From positions 1-40,337 of the forward strand of contig JAFOBC010000266.1 of NCBI GenBank assembly GCA_017382015.1: a stretch of DNA of 40,337 nucleotides, given 5' to 3'. Both the position numbers and the translations under genes were made by a program. This DNA is from Clostridia bacterium (GTDB taxonomy: Bacteria > Bacillota > Clostridia > Oscillospirales > Acutalibacteraceae). The notes under the pieces are model-generated. The model saw only the letters and a list, made by a program, of their open reading frames with translations, was not told the origin of the DNA and did not search any database. Positions 36,575-40,337 of this stretch are shown here, one piece after another; positions within the stretch are counted from its first letter, which is position 1; every line of letters begins with the position of its first letter.

Positions 36575-37093
36575 ATGGCATTTTCAACAAATTACGAAAC
36601 CAGAGATATTCTTCCGGAGGGAGAATATGAATGTATGATTTTATCAGCTTTTCTTAATGCGACTCAGGGAGGAACTCAGTATTTTTCCATTAAGATGGTT
36701 ATAAGAAACGATGTTCCTCAGAATCATCAGAACCGATTTATCTATCATGCAATCTGGCAGCGCAAGCCTGAAAAACAAACCGAAGAAGATAAAATGGTGG
36801 ATGGATTCAGCTTTAAACAGCTTATGAACCTGAGCCGCGCTGCCGGAATCCCGAAGGGGAAATCTTACAATACCCTTGACGATCTGGGAGCGGATCTGAA
36901 GGGTAAGTGCATAAGAGTAACGATCGGGCACAACGAATTTAACGGTGAAACACGCGAGCAGGTGAAATGGAGTAATTTGACTAAATTCCCGAGCTGCAAA
37001 CATAAAATGCCGATCACTAATGCAGAACCGGCGCTGAAGGTGCAGGAAGTGTCAGAAAGCTCTATTGATGATGACGACCTGCCGTTCGATTAA
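36575..37093 (+). CDS. DUF669 protein, SSB-like
   Basis: 172 residues. Family features: TNYETRDILPEGEYECMILS, GTQYFSIKMVIRNDV, FSFKQLMNLSRAAGIPKGKS, and a disordered C-terminus ending DDDDLPFD. That tail is the acidic tip used by bacterial single-stranded DNA-binding proteins to recruit partners, so this is probably the phage SSB. ATG 36575 has AAAGGAG 10 nt upstream; a GTG at 36569 is possible. Located between nuclease and primase. Confidence 0.88.
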   Translation: MAFSTNYETRDILPEGEYECMILSAFLNATQGGTQYFSIKMVIRNDVPQNHQNRFIYHAIWQRKPEKQTEEDKMVDGFSFKQLMNLSRAAGIPKGKSYNTLDDLGADLKGKCIRVTIGHNEFNGETREQVKWSNLTKFPSCKHKMPITNAEPALKVQEVSESSIDDDDLPFD

Positions 37094-37104
37094 TGGAGGT
37101 AATT

Positions 37105-39423
37105 TTGAAAAATTACACAAATGTCCCAATTGAATTAAGAAGCCTGCCGCAATGGGTAGGCTTTTACAGAATTCCAGCTGCTAATGGACGCATGACAAAA
37201 AAGCCCGTCAATCCTCACACACTATTCGGAGCGAGCAGCACTAATCCCGAAACCTGGGGAACATATGAGCAAGCTGTTTCAATTATCGGCAAGCCCTGCC
37301 GTGTAGGTCAGGACCAGGCGATTGTTGAGGGTATAGGCTTTGTTTTTTCCCCGCCATATTGCGGGATAGATCTTGACGGCGTTTTCAATCCTGACACCGG
37401 CGAAATTAACGATCAGGCTTTGAAAATTGTGAAAGAAATGAGCAGCTATACAGAATTGTCTCCGAGCGGTACCGGGCTACATATCATCTATAAAGGTGAG
37501 ATCCATCCGGACTGGAAAAAGAAACAGACCGGCGCTTTCGGGAACGGCACTGATCTGGAGATGTATCAGCAAGGTAGATATTTTACTGTAACAGGTGACA
37601 TATGGGGTGAATATTCCGAGGTGTGCAGGCGAGATTCTGAAGCTGAAGCTATTCAGAATAAATTTATGTTCAAACCTGTAAATAATCAGAACACTACTAA
37701 AATCAGAGTGAATCCGATATCTTTAAACGATGAGGAGATTATGACAGCGGCGCGGAACAGTCGGAATGGTATGCTTTTTTCAGATCTATATTCCGGTAAC
37801 TGGCAGGGCTCATATAATAGCCAGAGCGAGGCGGATATGGCTCTGTGTTCAATGCTTGCTTTCTGGTTTCAGCGGGATTTTAATAAAATAGACAATATGT
37901 TCCGGCACTCTGGTCTGATGCGCGAAAAATGGGATCGTAAACAATCAGGCAGCACTTACGGCGCGATCACAATTAAAAAAGCAATCAGTGAGTGCAGCAA
38001 TGTCTATTCACCCGAAACGCCTGATGATGATTTTTTTATCACAATAAAAAAATCAAAAAAGATACAGAAATACTACTCATTTGATGACACAGGAAATGCA
38101 CAGCGGATGCATGACCTGTTCAAGGACAAGATCCGATATAACTATAACGATAAGCGATGGATGATTTACGATAAAAATAAATGGGTATATGACATTACAG
38201 GCTATATCTGGAAACTAATCGACAAATCTATGGAGGCTATAAAAAACGAGGCAGAGCACTACTCAGGGACAGAACTTCAGCAAGATTTTGAAAAGCACTT
38301 AAAAAAATGCCGAAGTAATAACACAAAAAAAGCTCTTGAAAAAGAAGTGCAGCACTATGCATCTATCACTCCGAATGAGCTCGACAGGCATAAGTTAAAA
38401 CTCAATACTCCTGACGGCATTGTTGACCTTATAAATTTTAAGGTTTCGCCGTGTGATCCGGATATGTTTTTTTCCAAATCGTCAAAAGTCAGCATCCGGA
38501 AGGGGGAAAAATGCCCTCTATGGATTAAATTCGTTAATGACATTTTCGGCGGGAACGAAGAGCTGATCAGGTACATCCAGAAGGCAGTAGGCTACAGCCT
38601 GACCGGCCTGACTGATGAGCAGTGTGCTTTTTTCTGCTACGGCACGGGGCGAAACGGCAAGACAACATTTCTGGATATCATTCGTTATATTTTCGGCGAC
38701 TATGCATCGAATATACAGCCTGAAACGCTTATGCTCCGCAGCTCAAACAGTTCTGCTAACAGTGACATAGCAAGGCTCAAGGGAGCAAGGCTTGTTACAT
38801 CTGTTGAGCCAAACGAGGGTGTAAGATTGAACGAAGGACTTCTGAAGCAGCTTACAGGAGATGATGTAGTAACGGCAAGGAAGCTTTACGGAGAGGAATT
38901 TGAGTTCCGCCCGGAATTCAAGCTGTGGATGGCCACAAATCATAAGCCGATAATAAGAGGCACAGATACAGGTATCTGGCGCCGCATTCATCTGATCCCT
39001 TTCACAGTTCAGATTCCCGAAGAAAAAGTCGATAAGAAGCTCAAAGAAAAACTCATGAAAGAAATAGACGGCATTTTCCTCTGGATCCTCAAAGGCCTGG
39101 ATCTTTATAACAAAGAAGGTTTGAAAAAGCCTGCCGCTGTCACTGCGGCAGTTGAGGAGTACAGAGGGGAGATGGACACTATATCAAGATTTCTGGAGGA
39201 GTGTACAGTTAAAAGCTTTGCCGAATCTATGAGAGCTAAGGATCTTTATAACGCTTTTTCATCCTGGTGCGATGAGAATGGCGAGTATAAATTGACTAAC
39301 ACGAAGTTCGGGATTGAAATGGTAAAACGATTTGAGCGTAAAAAAGACTCGCGAGGGTGGTACTATATCGGTTTAAAATTCAATGACGATTATCAACAAT
39401 ACCGCATTAATATTGGAAAATGA
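37105..39423 (+). CDS. D5-like primase-helicase
   Basis: 772 residues. The N-terminal prim-pol-like domain has GIDLDG (D89, D91) and SGTGLH (H126). A helical linker follows, then a D5_N domain and a superfamily 3 helicase with Walker A GTGRNGKT (513-520), KGARLVTSVEPN and WMATNHKP. It should prime and unwind phage DNA. The start is probably TTG 37105, because GGAGG lies at 37096-37099 and the sequence from there (KNYTNVPIELRSLPQWVGF) matches family N-termini. ATG 37093 would place that binding site inside the gene. Confidence 0.94.
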   Translation: MKNYTNVPIELRSLPQWVGFYRIPAANGRMTKKPVNPHTLFGASSTNPETWGTYEQAVSIIGKPCRVGQDQAIVEGIGFVFSPPYCGIDLDGVFNPDTGEINDQALKIVKEMSSYTELSPSGTGLHIIYKGEIHPDWKKKQTGAFGNGTDLEMYQQGRYFTVTGDIWGEYSEVCRRDSEAEAIQNKFMFKPVNNQNTTKIRVNPISLNDEEIMTAARNSRNGMLFSDLYSGNWQGSYNSQSEADMALCSMLAFWFQRDFNKIDNMFRHSGLMREKWDRKQSGSTYGAITIKKAISECSNVYSPETPDDDFFITIKKSKKIQKYYSFDDTGNAQRMHDLFKDKIRYNYNDKRWMIYDKNKWVYDITGYIWKLIDKSMEAIKNEAEHYSGTELQQDFEKHLKKCRSNNTKKALEKEVQHYASITPNELDRHKLKLNTPDGIVDLINFKVSPCDPDMFFSKSSKVSIRKGEKCPLWIKFVNDIFGGNEELIRYIQKAVGYSLTGLTDEQCAFFCYGTGRNGKTTFLDIIRYIFGDYASNIQPETLMLRSSNSSANSDIARLKGARLVTSVEPNEGVRLNEGLLKQLTGDDVVTARKLYGEEFEFRPEFKLWMATNHKPIIRGTDTGIWRRIHLIPFTVQIPEEKVDKKLKEKLMKEIDGIFLWILKGLDLYNKEGLKKPAAVTAAVEEYRGEMDTISRFLEECTVKSFAESMRAKDLYNAFSSWCDENGEYKLTNTKFGIEMVKRFERKKDSRGWYYIGLKFNDDYQQYRINIGK

Positions 39424-39543
39424 CGACTTATGACGAGTTTACCTATCCCTTTCACATGAAAAAAATAAAATATATATATAAAAGAGTAGAAAGTGCAGTC
39501 AAACTCGGCACAAGTCGTCACAGAGACAGAAAGGGATGATGAA
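39424..39543 (+). other. Intergenic region after the primase-helicase
   Basis: 120 nt, AT-rich in the middle (AAAATATATATATAAAAG). TGACGACTT (39421-39429) and AAGTCGTCA (39512-39520) are an exact 9-bp inverted pair 82 nt apart, which could fold the leader of the next gene. No ORF with a binding site is seen. Confidence 0.5.
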
Positions 39544-39957
39544 TTGACCGCTATTGAATACTTACGGCAGGCGCGGAGGCTGGACGCAGCGATCAGCGTC
39601 AAGAGGAAAGAATTGAAGAAGTTAGAAGAAACTGCAACGGCTCTCTCTTCGCCTGCCTTCGGCGATAAGGTAAAGACCAGCGGCGTGAATGATGCGATGA
39701 AAACAGTTGACAAGATCATCATGCTTGACGCGGAGATCAAAGAAGAGATAAGCAGGCTGATTGATCTGAAGACGGAAATTCACGATAGAATTAATCGAGT
39801 TGCTGTTCAAGATTACATAACGCTTCTGACAAGTAGATATATCCTTTGCAATCCTTTTCCGAAAATTGCAGAGGATATGGATGTCGATGAAAGAACTCTG
39901 TACAGGTGGCATGGAATAGCATTGGAGCTGTTCCGGAAAGAAAATCATATGCTTTAG
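39544..39957 (+). CDS. Sigma-region-4-like late regulator (DUF1492 type)
   Basis: 137 residues. Residues 1-85 are helical (TAIEYLRQARRLDAAISVKR) and the C-terminal 45 residues are a sigma-70 region 4-like helix-turn-helix (PFPKIAEDMDVDERTLYRWH). Proteins of this DUF1492/ArpU/RinA-like group are encoded before the HNH-terminase block and activate late genes in several Firmicutes phages. I choose TTG 39544, preceded by AAAGGGATG, because family members begin with TAxEYL; a GTG at 39493 lacks a site. Confidence 0.8.
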   Translation: MTAIEYLRQARRLDAAISVKRKELKKLEETATALSSPAFGDKVKTSGVNDAMKTVDKIIMLDAEIKEEISRLIDLKTEIHDRINRVAVQDYITLLTSRYILCNPFPKIAEDMDVDERTLYRWHGIALELFRKENHML

Positions 39958-40145
39958 GCAATTTGAATAAAAATGTTACTCATTTTTTTACAGTCAATGT
40001 CAGTGAATGTCAGTGTCAATTCATGATATCATTAAGATGTAGAAATGAGTGCGAGAAATTCAATGCCTCTATGATAGACTTTCGGGGAGCCGCCTTAGCT
40101 TAAAATTGCTGAGAGCGGCTTCCCGATTTAATTGTAGGTGATCTT
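39958..40145 (+). promoter_or_regulatory. Possible late promoter region with tandem 10-mers and hairpin
   Basis: Two exact tandem copies of AATGTCAGTG (39996-40005, 40006-40015) are followed by TCAATT and a palindrome ATGATATCAT (40024-40033). Farther on, GGGAGCCGC (near 40084) pairs with GCGGCTTCCC (near 40118-40127), with one bulge. The region lies between the putative late activator and the HNH-terS start of the late operon, where its target promoter is expected. No classical -35/-10 pair is clear, as for activator-dependent promoters. Confidence 0.5.
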
Positions 40146-40337
40146 ATGATTTTTAAATATTGCACAGGCTGCGGTGCTATGATGCCATATTCAGGGCATA
40201 GCTTATGCAGCGTATGTCGCCCAGAACGACAGAAAAATTACAACCAAAACAAACGAGATAAAAAAGCTGATAAGTTTTACCATTCAAAACAATGGAAAGA
40301 ACTTTCTCGCGCTGTGCTGATCAGAGCGGGGTACAAG
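40146..40337 (+). CDS. HNH endonuclease, N-terminal part (truncated by window end)
   Basis: 64 codons to the end of the window, open. CTGCG and CSVCR knuckles (C6, C9, C21, C24) followed by QKNYNQNKRDKKADKFYHSK-QWKELSRAVL are the hallmark N-terminus of phage HNH proteins next to terminase genes. The catalytic H-N-H part, which normally begins directly after GYKC, is missing. TAGGTGAT precedes the ATG. HNH proteins of this type assist terminase cleavage at cos, and terS opens the left end of this window. Confidence 0.88.
   Translation, partial: MIFKYCTGCGAMMPYSGHSLCSVCRPERQKNYNQNKRDKKADKFYHSKQWKELSRAVLIRAGYK

Noticed and set aside
38612-38660. A second CTGATGAG followed by a distant GAAAC, suggesting another hammerhead
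   Set aside because: It lies in the helicase domain of the primase gene, the flanking bases do not form stems and no NUH cleavage triplet is placed correctly.
1-40337. Alternative genetic code (reassigned TAG)
   Set aside because: TAG serves as a normal stop for other genes and only one suspicious in-frame TAG was noticed, inside a degenerate gene.
1-40337. tRNA genes
   Set aside because: No cloverleaf with conserved TTCRA and CCA-type acceptor could be made out by eye; a covariance search would be needed for certainty.

Overview
The window is almost all temperate siphophage DNA from a Clostridia host. A Ruminococcus/Oscillospiraceae-like gut Firmicute is the best guess, judged from AGGAGG-type ribosome binding sites, the family content and the short palindromic and heptamer repeats between genes. 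No host housekeeping gene, tRNA or rRNA is visible. The genome uses a HK97-type head and a long non-contractile tail. The gene order is circularly permuted: integrase and repressor lie in the middle, while a truncated HNH endonuclease gene at the right end and the small terminase gene at the left end would normally be neighbours. I read this as a free or circular phage genome opened between HNH and terS, with a short piece missing.

Layout. 54-632 holds the P27-type small terminase. 629-7340 is a 6.7 kb accessory island between terS and terL: Lar-like anti-restriction protein, Dam-type adenine methyltransferase, YopX, a duplicated family of small zinc-ribbon proteins, a dATP/dGTP diphosphohydrolase-like protein, two vestigial gene starts, a 21-bp tandem repeat and two HTH proteins. 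7403-15919 holds the large terminase, portal, prohead protease, capsid, connectors, major tail protein and tail chaperone. 16080-25244 holds the tape measure, Dit, Gp37-like hub, a set of related tail-tip proteins (one broken) and the holin. 25234-26193 is a CHAP endolysin followed by a strong terminator.

26291-27330 is an accessory operon with its own consensus promoter and operator. It carries a textbook type I hammerhead ribozyme between its first two cistrons and ends in a ribbon-helix-helix protein. 27365-27594 looks like attP, with paired arm sites. The lysogeny block on the minus strand (27598-30248) holds a zinc-ribbon tyrosine integrase, a lipoprotein placed where superinfection-exclusion lipoproteins often sit, the debris of an older repressor, and an S24-family repressor. 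A compact plus-strand promoter-terminator unit between the integrase and lipoprotein genes predicts a small RNA of about 73 nt.

From 30270 rightward are divergent promoters with repeated TTGCR-N4-YGCAA operators, a Cro-like protein, small early genes, and a recombination/replication set: Gp157, AAA ATPase, DExH helicase, VRR-NUC nuclease, SSB-like DUF669 and a D5 primase-helicase. A sigma-region-4-like regulator, a repeat-containing possible late promoter and the start of HNH close the window.

The most notable items are the hammerhead ribozyme inside the regulated accessory operon, the candidate small RNA beside the integrase, the mosaic tail-tip locus with an AT-rich insert and a fresh stop codon, a 26-bp perfect palindrome inside a coiled-coil protein gene, and the unusual load of tandem and palindromic repeats.
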